A stretch of 64,000 nt of DNA, taken from assembly GCA_964600075.1 (NCBI GenBank), contig CAZRIE010000012.1:1-64000 (forward strand). Direction: 5' to 3'. Within the stretch, counting starts at the first letter, position 1, and each line of letters opens with the position of its first letter. The DNA comes from CAZRIE01 sp964600075 (GTDB lineage: Bacteria; Bacteroidota; Bacteroidia; Flavobacteriales; Flavobacteriaceae). Below the pieces are notes generated by a model that did no database searches, was not told the DNA's origin, and worked only from the letters and a program-made list of their open reading frames with translations. This document shows positions 1 to 9,160 of the stretch, piece by piece. A program made the translations under genes and the position numbers.

Positions 1-667
1 CCACAATTACCCCGGCAGATGCCCTAGAACCATAAATTGCAGCTGCAGAACCATCTTTTAAAACAGTTATATTTTGAATATCCGATGGGTCAACGCTGTC
101 CAATGAGCCACCTAGAATTCCATCTATAACGACTAAAGGCTGTTGGTTACCACCAACTGTAGAAATACCCCTAAGTCGAATAACGGGAGCTTCGTTAGGG
201 TTGCCCCCTCTGTTGACCACACTAAGGCCGGCCACTTTACCTTGAAGTAATTGCGTAGGATCGTTAACAACCCCTTGGTTAAAGTCTTCTACGTTTACAC
301 TGGTAACTGCTGTTGTGATTTCTTTTTTAGCTTGGCTACCGTAACCTACGATGATCACTTCATCCAATGCTTGTGCATCTTCCTGTAAAGTAACGTCGAC
401 TGTAGTCTGACCATCAACAAGAACTGCCTGAGTCGCAAACCCGATGTAACTAATGAGCAATGTACCATCAGCTGGTACGTCTGTCAGGGAATAATTGCCA
501 TCAAAATCTGTTTGTGCACCGTTGGTTGTCCCTTTTACGACAACACTTGCTCCTGGCAAGGGCCCACTGGCATCGGAAACCGTTCCCGATACCTCTTGTG
601 CCTGTATCAGGCCAAAACACAAAAATGCCCCGGTCATCAACAAACTCTTTAGTAGTGAAATCTTCAT
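1..667 (-). CDS. SusC-like TonB-linked outer-membrane receptor (5' part only)
   Basis: Imports oligosaccharides, here probably maltodextrins, across the outer membrane with a SusD partner. The first 222 codons are present; the rest lies beyond the left edge. The translation starts MKISLLKSLLMTGAFLCFG, a Sec signal peptide ending near IQAQ. A CarboxypepD_reg-like beta-sandwich follows (residues about 25-100, VSGTVSDASGPLPGASVVV), then a TonB-box-like stretch (LDEVVIVGYG) and the start of the plug domain (LLQGKVAGL, RLRGIS, VIDGI). This order is diagnostic of SusC/RagA proteins. It is divergent from lacI and the maltose catabolic genes, and a LacI-type operator lies about 100 bp upstream, so the substrate assignment comes from context only. 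Confidence 0.93.
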   Translation of the reverse strand, partial: MKISLLKSLLMTGAFLCFGLIQAQEVSGTVSDASGPLPGASVVVKGTTNGAQTDFDGNYSLTDVPADGTLLISYIGFATQAVLVDGQTTVDVTLQEDAQALDEVIIVGYGSQAKKEITTAVTSVNVEDFNQGVVNDPTQLLQGKVAGLSVVNRGGNPNEAPVIRLRGISTVGGNQQPLVVIDGILGGSLDSVDPSDIQNITVLKDGSAAAIYGSRASAGVIV

Positions 668-753
668 AAATAGTTAATTTAAATTGAGTTGATTATAATT
701 TAAGCCTTAAACATATGTAAAAATTATGTTAAAATTAGGTTTTCATCCAGTTC

Positions 754-762
754 AAAAATTAC
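754..762 (-). promoter_or_regulatory. Probable -7 element of the susC promoter
   Basis: On the minus strand the sequence reads TAATTTTTG, one base longer than the Bacteroidota consensus TAnnTTTG. It lies 87 bp upstream of the susC start and directly abuts the LacI-type operator, so a bound repressor would cover the core promoter. Assigned by motif and position only. Confidence 0.45.
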
Positions 763-776
763 GAAACCGTTTTCGT
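763..776. promoter_or_regulatory. LacI-family operator
   Basis: CGAAACCGTTTTCG matches its own reverse complement at 12 of 14 positions and has the central CG with flanking A and T runs typical of LacI/GalR operators. It sits in the 336-bp gap between divergent susC and lacI, next to the susC -7-like motif. The obvious candidate ligand protein is the LacI regulator encoded at 1004. The rest of the 668-1003 gap is AT-rich and contains no other gene that I can see; a TATCTTTT motif at 961-968 could be the lacI promoter. Confidence 0.65.
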
Positions 777-1003
777 GTTAATAACTTTTTTAAATTACAA
801 CAATAGGAATACCGTCATAGTCTAGTTATTAAATTCTTAATAAAGTAGATAGAAAATGGGGGATATGGAATTTTGGCGAAGATAGTATTTTTTTATTTGT
901 TTGAAAAAAGCTCAGAAAAAGGGTGCTGGATACTTTGGTTTGTTAAAAAAAATGAAAACCTATCTTTTCGATTTTTTAAGATTAATTTCACTAGGAAAAT
1001 AAT

Positions 1004-2038
1004 ATGGTTTTGAAACGCAAGATTACTTTAAAGCATATCGCACGCGAGCTAGAGGTTTCTATTTCTACCGTTTCAAAGGCACTTAAGAATAGCGAAGAAA
1101 TCAGTCGCGATACAAAAGAAAAAATACAAGCCTTTGCTAAACTATACAATTATAAGCCCAATAATATTGCCGTAAGTCTAAAGAACAAACGTACTAAGAA
1201 CATAGGTGTAGTCATTCCTGATATTGTACACCATTTTTTTACTACTGTGTTTCGGGGCATTGAAAAGTACGCCAATAAGCAAGGGTACAATGTAATCGTC
1301 TGTATTTCCGACGAGTCTTTCGATAAAGAGGTCATTAATATGGAACTTTTAGCGAACGGTAGTATCGATGGCTTTATCATGTCGCTATCGGCCGGAACTG
1401 AACAAAAAGGGGACTTTAACCATTTGAAAGAGGTTTTGGAACAGGGTATTCCATTAGTGCTTTTCGACCGTGTGACCGATGAGGTGCAATGTGATAAGGT
1501 AGTGCTCAACGACGAGGAAATTGCCTATCAGGCTACCTTAAAGCTACTTAAAAATGATCGAAAACGTATTGCTTTAGTAACTACGGAAAGTTATTTTAAC
1601 GTTAGCCAGAAGCGAGCAGAAGGTTATAAGAGGGCACTTGAAGAATATAATATTGCTATAGACCAAAACCTTAAACTAACATTACCTTTTGTGGGAATTG
1701 ATGAAGATAAGATAGCTGCTTTCTTTGACAGTCGAAGGTTAGACGCCGTCTTGTGCGTCAATGAAATATTCGCCGTTCATTGCATGACAATAGCGCAACG
1801 AAAAGGCTTTAATGTTCCGGAAGACATTTCATTTATCGGCTTTACCGATGGGCTTTTATCCCAATATTCAAATCCTACTTTGACAACCGTTGCGCAGCAT
1901 GGCGAAAGGATGGGTGAAATTGCCGCACAAATGCTAATAGAAAGGGTTGAGGCCGATATCGACGAAGACGAAGAAAAAACTTTTCGGACTGAAATTGTTG
2001 AAGCGACCTTGCTCGAACGGGGGTCTACCTTGAATTAA
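1004..2038 (+). CDS. LacI/GalR-family transcriptional regulator of the maltose locus
   Basis: A 344-residue regulator of normal LacI-family length. Residues about 7-28 (ITLKHIARELEVSISTVSKA) are the LacI helix-turn-helix with the STVSKAL recognition helix. From about residue 60 (KNIGVVIPDI) a periplasmic-binding-protein-like effector domain begins and runs to the C-terminus, including the typical DISFIGFTDG segment. It heads a plus-strand group with pgmB, GH65 and GH13 genes and is divergent from susC, the usual arrangement for maltose/maltodextrin control in flavobacteria. Maltose or a related sugar as the effector is inferred from context. The operator at 763-776 is its likely target. Confidence 0.93.
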   Translation: MVLKRKITLKHIARELEVSISTVSKALKNSEEISRDTKEKIQAFAKLYNYKPNNIAVSLKNKRTKNIGVVIPDIVHHFFTTVFRGIEKYANKQGYNVIVCISDESFDKEVINMELLANGSIDGFIMSLSAGTEQKGDFNHLKEVLEQGIPLVLFDRVTDEVQCDKVVLNDEEIAYQATLKLLKNDRKRIALVTTESYFNVSQKRAEGYKRALEEYNIAIDQNLKLTLPFVGIDEDKIAAFFDSRRLDAVLCVNEIFAVHCMTIAQRKGFNVPEDISFIGFTDGLLSQYSNPTLTTVAQHGERMGEIAAQMLIERVEADIDEDEEKTFRTEIVEATLLERGSTLN

Positions 2039-2073
2039 AAAAGTTTATGTGTTTATTCGTTTAATTTTTTGAA

Positions 2074-2087
2074 CTTTGGCACCAAAG
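2074..2087. promoter_or_regulatory. Short perfect inverted repeat in the lacI-pgmB gap
   Basis: CTTTGG-CA-CCAAAG is a perfect 6+6 bp palindrome in the 119-bp gap between lacI and pgmB. It has no T-run, so it is not a typical intrinsic terminator. It could be a protein-binding site or an mRNA-processing hairpin; function unknown. Confidence 0.25.
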
Positions 2088-2157
2088 ATTATACCTGATT
2101 AGCATTAACTCCTTACCTTTTTTACTCTCATATCCATAAAAAACTGAAACTTAAAAT

Positions 2158-2808
2158 ATGAAAGGATTTATTTTCGACCTTGACGGCGTAATTGTCGATA
2201 CTGCCAAATACCATTATCTCGCTTGGAAAAAATTGGCGAACGAGCTGGGTTTCGAATTTACCGAAGAACAGAACGAACTTTTTAAGGGGGTCAGCCGGAA
2301 ACGCTGTCTGGAAATATTATTGGAAATAGGGGGTGTGGACGCTTCACATGAACAATTCGAAAGGTGGATGGCAGAAAAAAACAAAGATTATCTCGCATAT
2401 ATTGAAAAAATGGATGCGACGGAAATATTATCCGATGTGCCCAAAGTGCTGAAATATTTAGAAGGAAGAAAAATTCCAATTGCTTTGGGTTCTGCCAGTA
2501 AGAATGCCATGCCTATTTTGGAAAAGGTCAACCTATTGCCGTATTTTGATGTTTTGGTAGATGGTAATGATGTTACCAAGGCTAAACCTGACCCGGAAGT
2601 TTTTTTGATAGCGGCTAAAAAACTGGACGTGAAACCTGAAAATTGTATCGTTTTTGAAGATGCGGTAGCGGGTATACAAGCGGCAAACAATGCGGGAATG
2701 ATAAGTATCGGAATAGGCGACGCGAAAGTACTTTCTGAAGCAAACTATAATTTCAAGGATTTTACGGAAATTAGCCTCGAATTTTTGGATGGTTTGATTT
2801 CAAAATAG
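2158..2808 (+). CDS. pgmB: Beta-phosphoglucomutase
   Basis: Converts beta-glucose 1-phosphate, released by maltose phosphorolysis, into glucose 6-phosphate in the cytoplasm. The protein has 216 residues, normal for the family. HAD motif I is FDLDGVIVDT, with Asp7 as nucleophile and Asp9 as acid/base. The cap domain follows, then motif II (GSASKN), motif III Lys (TKAKPDPEVF) and motif IV (FEDAVAGIQAA). The next gene is a GH65 phosphorylase, the enzyme that produces its substrate, which supports beta- rather than alpha-phosphoglucomutase activity. The 115-bp gap to the GH65 gene contains no obvious terminator, so co-transcription is likely. Confidence 0.93.
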   Translation: MKGFIFDLDGVIVDTAKYHYLAWKKLANELGFEFTEEQNELFKGVSRKRCLEILLEIGGVDASHEQFERWMAEKNKDYLAYIEKMDATEILSDVPKVLKYLEGRKIPIALGSASKNAMPILEKVNLLPYFDVLVDGNDVTKAKPDPEVFLIAAKKLDVKPENCIVFEDAVAGIQAANNAGMISIGIGDAKVLSEANYNFKDFTEISLEFLDGLISK

Positions 2809-2923
2809 CGTACGGACCAAATGTCGAACTCAAAAATGATTTCACAAACTTTTTTCGACTTCGAAATGCAAATAACACAAGGTAAAAGATTCGTCTTTTT
2901 AAGAACGAAATAAGAAACATTAT

Positions 2924-5233
2924 ATGAACCAAGATTATATAAGGCCCGACCCATGGTCGATTATAGAGGAAGGTTTCAATAAAGAACTTGTAAAATCTTC
3001 TGAAAGTATTTTTAGTCTCGGCAACGGGCACATGGGGCAGCGTGCAAATTTTGAGGAAAGCTATTCCGGTGATACCTTTCAAGGTAGTTATATTGCTGGA
3101 GTATACTATCCTGACAAAACCCGTGTAGGCTGGTGGAAAAATGGCTACCCCGAATACTTCGCCAAGGTACTGAATGCGCCTAATTGGATAGGTGTCAACG
3201 TCTTCATTAATGAAGAGGCTTTAGATTTGAATACCTGTGCGAAAGTCGAAAACTTTCGTCGAGAGCTGAATATGAAACAAGGTTGGTATCAACGTAGTTT
3301 TTTAGCTACGCTTCCCAACAATTCAAAAATCAATATTAAGGTCACTCGGTTTTTAAGTTTGGATTTAGATGAGGTAGGTGCTATAAATTATGAGATTACC
3401 CCCTTGAATGAAGATGTGGAAATCAAAATTCAGTCCTATTTGGATAGCGGCATCACCAATGAAGATTCGAATTGGGACGATAAATTTTGGAATACTACCA
3501 ATGTGCTTTCCGAAGAGAACCAATCTTTTATCGAGTCTCATACGATGAAGACCAATTTTGAGACCTGCACTTTTATGGAAACGCAATTGCTATTGGATGG
3601 GAAGCCCTTGGCGCTAAAATCATCAGAAACCAAAAAAGAATTTTGGGTCGGGCATGAATATATCCAAAAAGTACGCAAAGATGAAAATTTTGCGTTACAT
3701 AAATTTGGTGGCTATACGGTGTCACGAAATCACGGGACTTCTGAATTAATCAGTGCTGCTAAAAAGGTTCTTAAGAAGGCATGCGAAATAGGTTTTGAGG
3801 CGCTCTTGGAAAAACAAAAAGAAGCATGGGCCAAAATTTGGGAAATGAGTGATATTGCCATTGAAGGCGATGTCGCGGCTCAACAAGGCATCCGTTTTAA
3901 TATTTTCCAATTGAACCAAACGTATCTGGGTAAAGATTCCCGATTGAACATTGGCCCCAAAGGTTTTACGGGCGAGAAATATGGCGGCAGTACCTATTGG
4001 GATACCGAGGCGTACTGTATTCCGTTTTATATGGCTACGAAAGACCAAAAAGTGGCCCGAAGCCTTCTTAAATATCGATACAACCATTTGGGAAAGGCCA
4101 TCGAGAATGCCCAAAAGTTGGGCTTTTCGAACGGGGCTGCCTTGTATCCAATGGTAACCATGAACGGTGAGGAGTGCCATAACGAATGGGAAATCACTTT
4201 TGAAGAAATACACCGTAACGGCGCTATTGCCTTTGCTATTTTCAACTACTACCGTTTTACAGGTGACTATAGTTATATTCCTGAAATGGGGCTGGAGGTC
4301 CTTATAGGTATTGCTCGTTTTTGGCATCAGCGGGCCAATTTTTCGGAGGATAAAAATAAATATGTTATTCTTGGGGTGACGGGCCCCAATGAGTATGAGA
4401 ACAATGCCAACAATAACTGGTACACAAACTATTTGGCCAAATGGTGTATCGATTACGGTATTAAACAATTACACAAGGTAGGCAATGAGTATCAAGACGA
4501 TTATGAACGCGTTATAGGAAAGACCAAATTAACCGATGCCGAAGTAGCGAAATGGAAAAAAGTAGCTGACAATATGTATTTTCCGTATTCCGATGAAGAG
4601 GGGGTGTTCTTGCAACAAGATGGTTTTTTGGATAAAGAATTGATTACGGCTGAAAACCTTCCGAAGGCGCAACGGCCGATCAATCAAAAATGGAGCTGGG
4701 ACAGAATTTTACGCTCGCCATATATCAAACAGGCAGATGTCTTGCAGTGCTTTTACTTCTTCGAAGACCATTTTACTACCGAAGATTTGAAAAGACATTT
4801 CGATTTCTATGAGCCTTTTACGGTTCATGAATCGTCGTTATCTCCCTGTGTGCATAGTATTCAGGCTGCCAAATTGAACCGTATGGAACAGGCGTATACG
4901 TTCTATTTGCGGACCTCGCGCCTAGATTTGGACGACTACAATAAAGAGGTAGAGGAAGGGCTTCATATCACCTCAATGGCCGGTACTTGGATGAGTATCG
5001 TAGAAGGCTTCGGAGGTATGCGGGTAGTGAACGATAAATTATCCTTTATACCAAGAATTCCTGAACAGTGGGAAGCGTATTCCTTCAAAATTAATTTTAG
5101 AAATCAAATAGTAAAGATCACCGTAAGCAAAGAAAAAACTAAGTTTTTACTAAACGGTAAAGACGATATGTTGATTCTTGTCAATGGCCAAAATGTGGTT
5201 TTGCACCCGAATAAAGCTGCCGAGGTTTCATAG
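2924..5233 (+). CDS. GH65 disaccharide phosphorylase, probably maltose phosphorylase
   Basis: Cleaves an alpha-glucoside with phosphate to give beta-glucose 1-phosphate and glucose. At 769 residues it has full GH65 length: an N-terminal beta-sandwich (residues about 10-270), an (alpha/alpha)6 barrel and a small C-terminal beta domain. The barrel contains GVTGPNEYENNANNNWYTN, where Glu490 is the expected general acid, and WDTEAYCIPFY. There is no signal peptide, so it is cytoplasmic. Placement directly after pgmB supports maltose phosphorylase. Kojibiose, trehalose or nigerose phosphorylases share the fold, and the linkage specificity cannot be read from sequence alone. Confidence 0.9.
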   Translation: MNQDYIRPDPWSIIEEGFNKELVKSSESIFSLGNGHMGQRANFEESYSGDTFQGSYIAGVYYPDKTRVGWWKNGYPEYFAKVLNAPNWIGVNVFINEEALDLNTCAKVENFRRELNMKQGWYQRSFLATLPNNSKINIKVTRFLSLDLDEVGAINYEITPLNEDVEIKIQSYLDSGITNEDSNWDDKFWNTTNVLSEENQSFIESHTMKTNFETCTFMETQLLLDGKPLALKSSETKKEFWVGHEYIQKVRKDENFALHKFGGYTVSRNHGTSELISAAKKVLKKACEIGFEALLEKQKEAWAKIWEMSDIAIEGDVAAQQGIRFNIFQLNQTYLGKDSRLNIGPKGFTGEKYGGSTYWDTEAYCIPFYMATKDQKVARSLLKYRYNHLGKAIENAQKLGFSNGAALYPMVTMNGEECHNEWEITFEEIHRNGAIAFAIFNYYRFTGDYSYIPEMGLEVLIGIARFWHQRANFSEDKNKYVILGVTGPNEYENNANNNWYTNYLAKWCIDYGIKQLHKVGNEYQDDYERVIGKTKLTDAEVAKWKKVADNMYFPYSDEEGVFLQQDGFLDKELITAENLPKAQRPINQKWSWDRILRSPYIKQADVLQCFYFFEDHFTTEDLKRHFDFYEPFTVHESSLSPCVHSIQAAKLNRMEQAYTFYLRTSRLDLDDYNKEVEEGLHITSMAGTWMSIVEGFGGMRVVNDKLSFIPRIPEQWEAYSFKINFRNQIVKITVSKEKTKFLLNGKDDMLILVNGQNVVLHPNKAAEVS

Positions 5234-5265
5234 CCTATCAAAAGTCAAAATTATAATGGAGTGTC

Positions 5266-7122
5266 ATGCGTAAAATAGTCGCTTTATTGTCGATATTGAT
5301 GTTAGGCTGTTCGCCACAAAAGAAAGAAAATAAAATGTTAGCTGAAAATAGGAATAAAAAAGAGGTCGTTTACCAAGTCTTTACAAGATTGTTCGGAAAC
5401 ACCAACACGACGAACAAACCCTGGGGCACATTGGAGGAGAACGGTGTAGGCAAATTTTCCGATCTTACCGTAAATGCTTTGGAAGAAATCAAAAGCTTAG
5501 GGGTAACCTATATCTGGTATACGGGCGTTCCGCATCATGCACTTATTACCGACTACACTAAATATGGTATTTCGAACGATGACCCCGATGTAGTAAAAGG
5601 TCGGGCAGGGTCACCCTATGCGGTAAAGGATTATTATAACGTGAACCCTGATCTAGCTGAGAACCCAAAAAATAGGTTGGAGGAATTCAAGGCGCTAATT
5701 GACCGCACTCACAAAGCCGACCTCAAATTACTTATTGATATTGTACCCAATCATGTGGCCCGTAATTATGAAGGGCAATCAACGCCCAAGGGCTACGAAC
5801 CGTTTGGCGTATCGGATGATACTTCGGTGGAATATGCTCGTAGCAATAATTTTTACTACATACCTAAGGAAGCTTTTCAAGTACCCGAATGGCGTAATGG
5901 ATATATGCCCTTAGGAGGCGAAGTGCACAATTCAAGGGATGGAAGATTTGTTGAAAATCCTGCCAAATGGACGGGCAACGGCTCGCGTTTAGTACGGCCC
6001 GATTTCAACGATTGGTACGAAACCGTAAAAATCAACTACGGGGTACGCCCAGATGGCTCCTATGATTTTGTTATGCTTCCCGATGATTATGATAGCAAAA
6101 ATTTTAAAGCGCATTATCAATTTTGGAAAGACAGGTCGGTACCCAGTTCTTGGATTAAATTCAAGGATATTGCGCTGTATTGGCTAGATATGGGGGTCGA
6201 CGGTTTCCGATATGATATGGCCGAAATGGTGCCTGTTGAATTTTGGAGCTACATGAATTCCCACATCAAGATAAAAAATGAAGATGCCTTTCTAATGGCT
6301 GAAGTGTATAATCCCGATGAGTACCGAAATTACATCCGAAAAGGAAAAATGGATTATCTCTACGACAAAGTCGAGATGTACGACTCCTTAAAACATATCA
6401 TGCAAGGCCGTGGATGGACCGATCATATTCCAGTAGTTAAAAAGCGTACCCAAGATATCGAACACCATCTTCTCCATTTTTTGGAAAACCACGACGAGCA
6501 GCGTATCGCGAGCCCTGATTTTGCCGGTGATGCCCAGAAAGGAAAGCCTGCAATGGTTGTTTCGGCAACCATGACGACCGCTCCGGTAATGATCTATTTT
6601 GGTCAAGAAGTCGGCGAACCTGCAACCGAACGCGCCGGTTTTGGTAGTCCGACCCGTACGTCGATTTTTGACTACATCGGCGTGCCGCATCATCAGCGTT
6701 GGATGAACGGCAAAAAATTCGATGGTGGGCAACTTTCTGACGAAGAGTCAGCCTTGCGCGATTTCTATAAACGGTTGCTAAATTTTACCATCACAAGCGA
6801 TGCCCTGATGGGCGAATATCAGGATATACACTTTTATAATAGAGAGCATACGGAATACTATAACCATCATGTACTTTCGTATGTGCGATGGTCAGATTCA
6901 GAAAAGTTAATTGTCGTTTCTAATTTCGATGCGAACGACTGGTTCGGGTTCGAACTGAAAATCCCTGGGGAGGTCATCAAAAAATGGCAGTTATCCGAAG
7001 GAAAGCATGCGATAACCGACGTTTTATTCGGAAGTGATAAAATACTGAATGTAGAAAACGGTATCGGAACATTTCGGGTCGATATTAATCCGTTGGAATC
7101 TTATATTTTTAGACTAAACTAG
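5266..7122 (+). CDS. GH13 alpha-amylase-family lipoprotein
   Basis: Hydrolyses alpha-glucans at the cell surface or in the periplasm. The protein has 618 residues. The N-terminus MRKIVALLSILMLGC ends in a lipobox, so Cys15 should be lipidated. The four GH13 regions are present: DIVPNH (residues 158-163), GVDGFRYD with nucleophile Asp317, FLMAEVYN with acid/base Glu346, and ENHDEQ with transition-state stabiliser Asp410. It follows the GH65 gene by 32 bp and the phosphodiesterase gene follows 6 bp later, so it sits inside the operon. It would supply maltose or short dextrins for import and phosphorolysis. Amylase versus neopullulanase specificity is not resolvable here. Confidence 0.92.
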   Translation: MRKIVALLSILMLGCSPQKKENKMLAENRNKKEVVYQVFTRLFGNTNTTNKPWGTLEENGVGKFSDLTVNALEEIKSLGVTYIWYTGVPHHALITDYTKYGISNDDPDVVKGRAGSPYAVKDYYNVNPDLAENPKNRLEEFKALIDRTHKADLKLLIDIVPNHVARNYEGQSTPKGYEPFGVSDDTSVEYARSNNFYYIPKEAFQVPEWRNGYMPLGGEVHNSRDGRFVENPAKWTGNGSRLVRPDFNDWYETVKINYGVRPDGSYDFVMLPDDYDSKNFKAHYQFWKDRSVPSSWIKFKDIALYWLDMGVDGFRYDMAEMVPVEFWSYMNSHIKIKNEDAFLMAEVYNPDEYRNYIRKGKMDYLYDKVEMYDSLKHIMQGRGWTDHIPVVKKRTQDIEHHLLHFLENHDEQRIASPDFAGDAQKGKPAMVVSATMTTAPVMIYFGQEVGEPATERAGFGSPTRTSIFDYIGVPHHQRWMNGKKFDGGQLSDEESALRDFYKRLLNFTITSDALMGEYQDIHFYNREHTEYYNHHVLSYVRWSDSEKLIVVSNFDANDWFGFELKIPGEVIKKWQLSEGKHAITDVLFGSDKILNVENGIGTFRVDINPLESYIFRLN

Positions 7123-7128
7123 TTTTTT

Positions 7129-7878
7129 ATGGGAAGGGTGTCAATATTAATTATTTTATCAATACTACTAACATCAAGTTGTATGGAAGGAAAAAAACCA
7201 TTGGTCATAGGTCACCGTGGTGCCATGGGCCATGAAACCGAAAACACGTTGATATCTGTTCAAAAGGCCATGGATATGGGTGTTGACATGATTGAAATCG
7301 ACGTTTTTAAAATCAAAAGCGGTGAAATCGTAGTTTTTCATGATGATACCGTAGAACGACTGACCGATGGAGAAGGTAATATCGAATCCTATTCCCTTTC
7401 CGATTTGAAAAAACTGACCGTCGAAGGTGGACATAAAATTCCGACCTTAAAAGAGGTGCTTGATGTTATGGAAGCGAAGACCTTTTTAAATATTGAGCTT
7501 AAAGGAGCGAACACCGCCAAAGATGTCAATACGATCGTTAATGAATATGCAAAAGACAAGGGATGGAAGTTGACCGATTTTATCATTTCCAGTTTCAAAT
7601 GGGACGAACTGCGCGAGATGCGAAAGTTTAACGATTCCATTCCTCTTGCGATTTTGACAGGTGAGGATCCCTTAGACGCAATTCCTATAGCTAACGAATT
7701 GAATGCGGAAGCTATCAACCCCAGTTTTAAGAACCTTACGGCAGCCAATAGTCTTGCCTTAAAAGAGGCCGGATTTAAAATTTACCCGTGGACGGTCAAC
7801 GAACCTCAAGATATTTTGATAATGAAAAAATTCGAAGTTGACGGTATCATAACCAACTACCCAGAACGTGTAAAATAA
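7129..7878 (+). CDS. Glycerophosphodiester phosphodiesterase, lipoprotein
   Basis: Hydrolyses glycerophosphodiesters to glycerol 3-phosphate and an alcohol. The protein has 249 residues. The N-terminal hydrophobic stretch ends in LLTSSC, a plausible lipobox, placing it in the envelope. GDPD motifs are all present: GHRGAMGHETENT (catalytic His with metal-binding Glu), MIEIDV, and VFHDDTVERLTDG. It begins 6 bp after the GH13 gene, and its stop shares one base with the next start (TAATG at 7876-7880). It therefore appears co-transcribed with the sugar genes, although its reaction is unrelated to maltose use. Confidence 0.92.
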   Translation: MGRVSILIILSILLTSSCMEGKKPLVIGHRGAMGHETENTLISVQKAMDMGVDMIEIDVFKIKSGEIVVFHDDTVERLTDGEGNIESYSLSDLKKLTVEGGHKIPTLKEVLDVMEAKTFLNIELKGANTAKDVNTIVNEYAKDKGWKLTDFIISSFKWDELREMRKFNDSIPLAILTGEDPLDAIPIANELNAEAINPSFKNLTAANSLALKEAGFKIYPWTVNEPQDILIMKKFEVDGIITNYPERVK

Positions 7879-9158
7879 TGTTCGACGTAATCATTATCGG
7901 TGGGGGTGCGGCAGGCTTTTATACGGCCATTCATATCGCTGAAGCCAGACCCGACCTCAAGATAGCGATTTTGGAACGTGGAAAAGAAGTGCTGGGTAAA
8001 GTCAAGGTTTCAGGTGGTGGTCGTTGTAACGTTACCCACGCGGAGTTCGACCCGAAAGAACTTGTTAAGAACTACCCCAGAGGTGAAAAGGAGCTTTTAG
8101 GTCCGTTTTACACGCACTGCAGCGGTGATACGGTAGCTTTTTTTGAGAAAAGGGGAATTACATTGAAAATCGAGGCGGATGGACGTATGTTTCCCGTCTC
8201 CAATTCTTCACAGACCATTATCGATTGCTTTTTGAACGAAGCCGATAGACTAGGTGTCAAAGTATTTAGGCATAGTACGGTAACGAGTATTGAACCTTTT
8301 GAACTTGAACATGAGGAGAACGGGTGGCAGATAACTTCAATTAAGAATACGTACCGCTGTAAAAAAATAGTAGTTGCAACGGGAAGCAATCCAAAAATCT
8401 GGAAGATCTTACAAAAGCTAGGACATAACCTCGAACCTGCCATACCTTCTTTATTCACATTTAATTGTAAGGATATACGTATTGCTGGTATTCCGGGGGT
8501 GAGTACTTCTGCGAGAGTCGATGTGCTTGAACAACGACCTAATGATGCAAAAATCAGCATACTACTAAAAAGCAAAAATCAGAGACCACCTTTGATGACC
8601 TCCGAGGGGCCGGTACTTATAACCCATTGGGGTATAAGTGGTCCCGCAATTTTAAAATTATCGGCTTGGGGCGCTAAACTATTGAACGGTATGGGCTACC
8701 GTTTCAAGATAAGGGTCAATTGGCTGCCGGATTATAGTTTTGAAGGCGTTTTAGGCTTATTCATGGAAATCAAGACCATTGAGGCCAAAAAAACAGTGTT
8801 TCGCACGAAAGCAGTAGATTTGCCCAGACGTCTATGGACGAAATTGGTACGGGCGTCAGGTATTGCAGAAACCGATAAATGGGCCGATGTAACAAAAATA
8901 CAATTAGAAAAATTGGTTGGCCAACTAACCAAGTGCGAACTGCAAATTGAGGGTAAAAGTACTTTTAAAGAAGAATTTGTGACCGCCGGAGGCATTGTTC
9001 TAAAGGAAATCAATTTTAAGACCTTCGAAAGTAAAAAGCTTAAAAACATGTACTTTGCCGGAGAGGTGATTGATGTGGACGCCATTACCGGGGGATTCAA
9101 TTTTCAAAATGCATGGACGGGTGGCTATATAGTGGCCCAGGCTATTACGAGTTCATAG
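7878..9158 (+). CDS. HI0933/YhiN-family FAD-dependent flavoprotein
   Basis: A 426-residue flavoprotein of the HI0933 (BaiN/YhiN-like, aminoacetone oxidase-like) family, whose physiological substrate is unsettled. The dinucleotide-binding motif IIGGGAAGFYTAIHIAE is at the N-terminus, followed by the family signature KVSGGGRCNVTH at about residue 45. The C-terminal FAD contact region contains YFAGEVIDVDAITGGFNFQ. The start overlaps the preceding stop by one base (TAATG), indicating translational coupling to the phosphodiesterase gene. No membrane segment or signal peptide is seen, so it is expected to be cytoplasmic. Confidence 0.9.
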   Translation: MFDVIIIGGGAAGFYTAIHIAEARPDLKIAILERGKEVLGKVKVSGGGRCNVTHAEFDPKELVKNYPRGEKELLGPFYTHCSGDTVAFFEKRGITLKIEADGRMFPVSNSSQTIIDCFLNEADRLGVKVFRHSTVTSIEPFELEHEENGWQITSIKNTYRCKKIVVATGSNPKIWKILQKLGHNLEPAIPSLFTFNCKDIRIAGIPGVSTSARVDVLEQRPNDAKISILLKSKNQRPPLMTSEGPVLITHWGISGPAILKLSAWGAKLLNGMGYRFKIRVNWLPDYSFEGVLGLFMEIKTIEAKKTVFRTKAVDLPRRLWTKLVRASGIAETDKWADVTKIQLEKLVGQLTKCELQIEGKSTFKEEFVTAGGIVLKEINFKTFESKKLKNMYFAGEVIDVDAITGGFNFQNAWTGGYIVAQAITSS

Positions 9159-9160
9159 TG

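Noticed and set aside
3746..4468. A 240-codon frame opposite the GH65 gene
   Set aside because: It is a complementary-strand shadow of a well-conserved enzyme gene and has no independent support.
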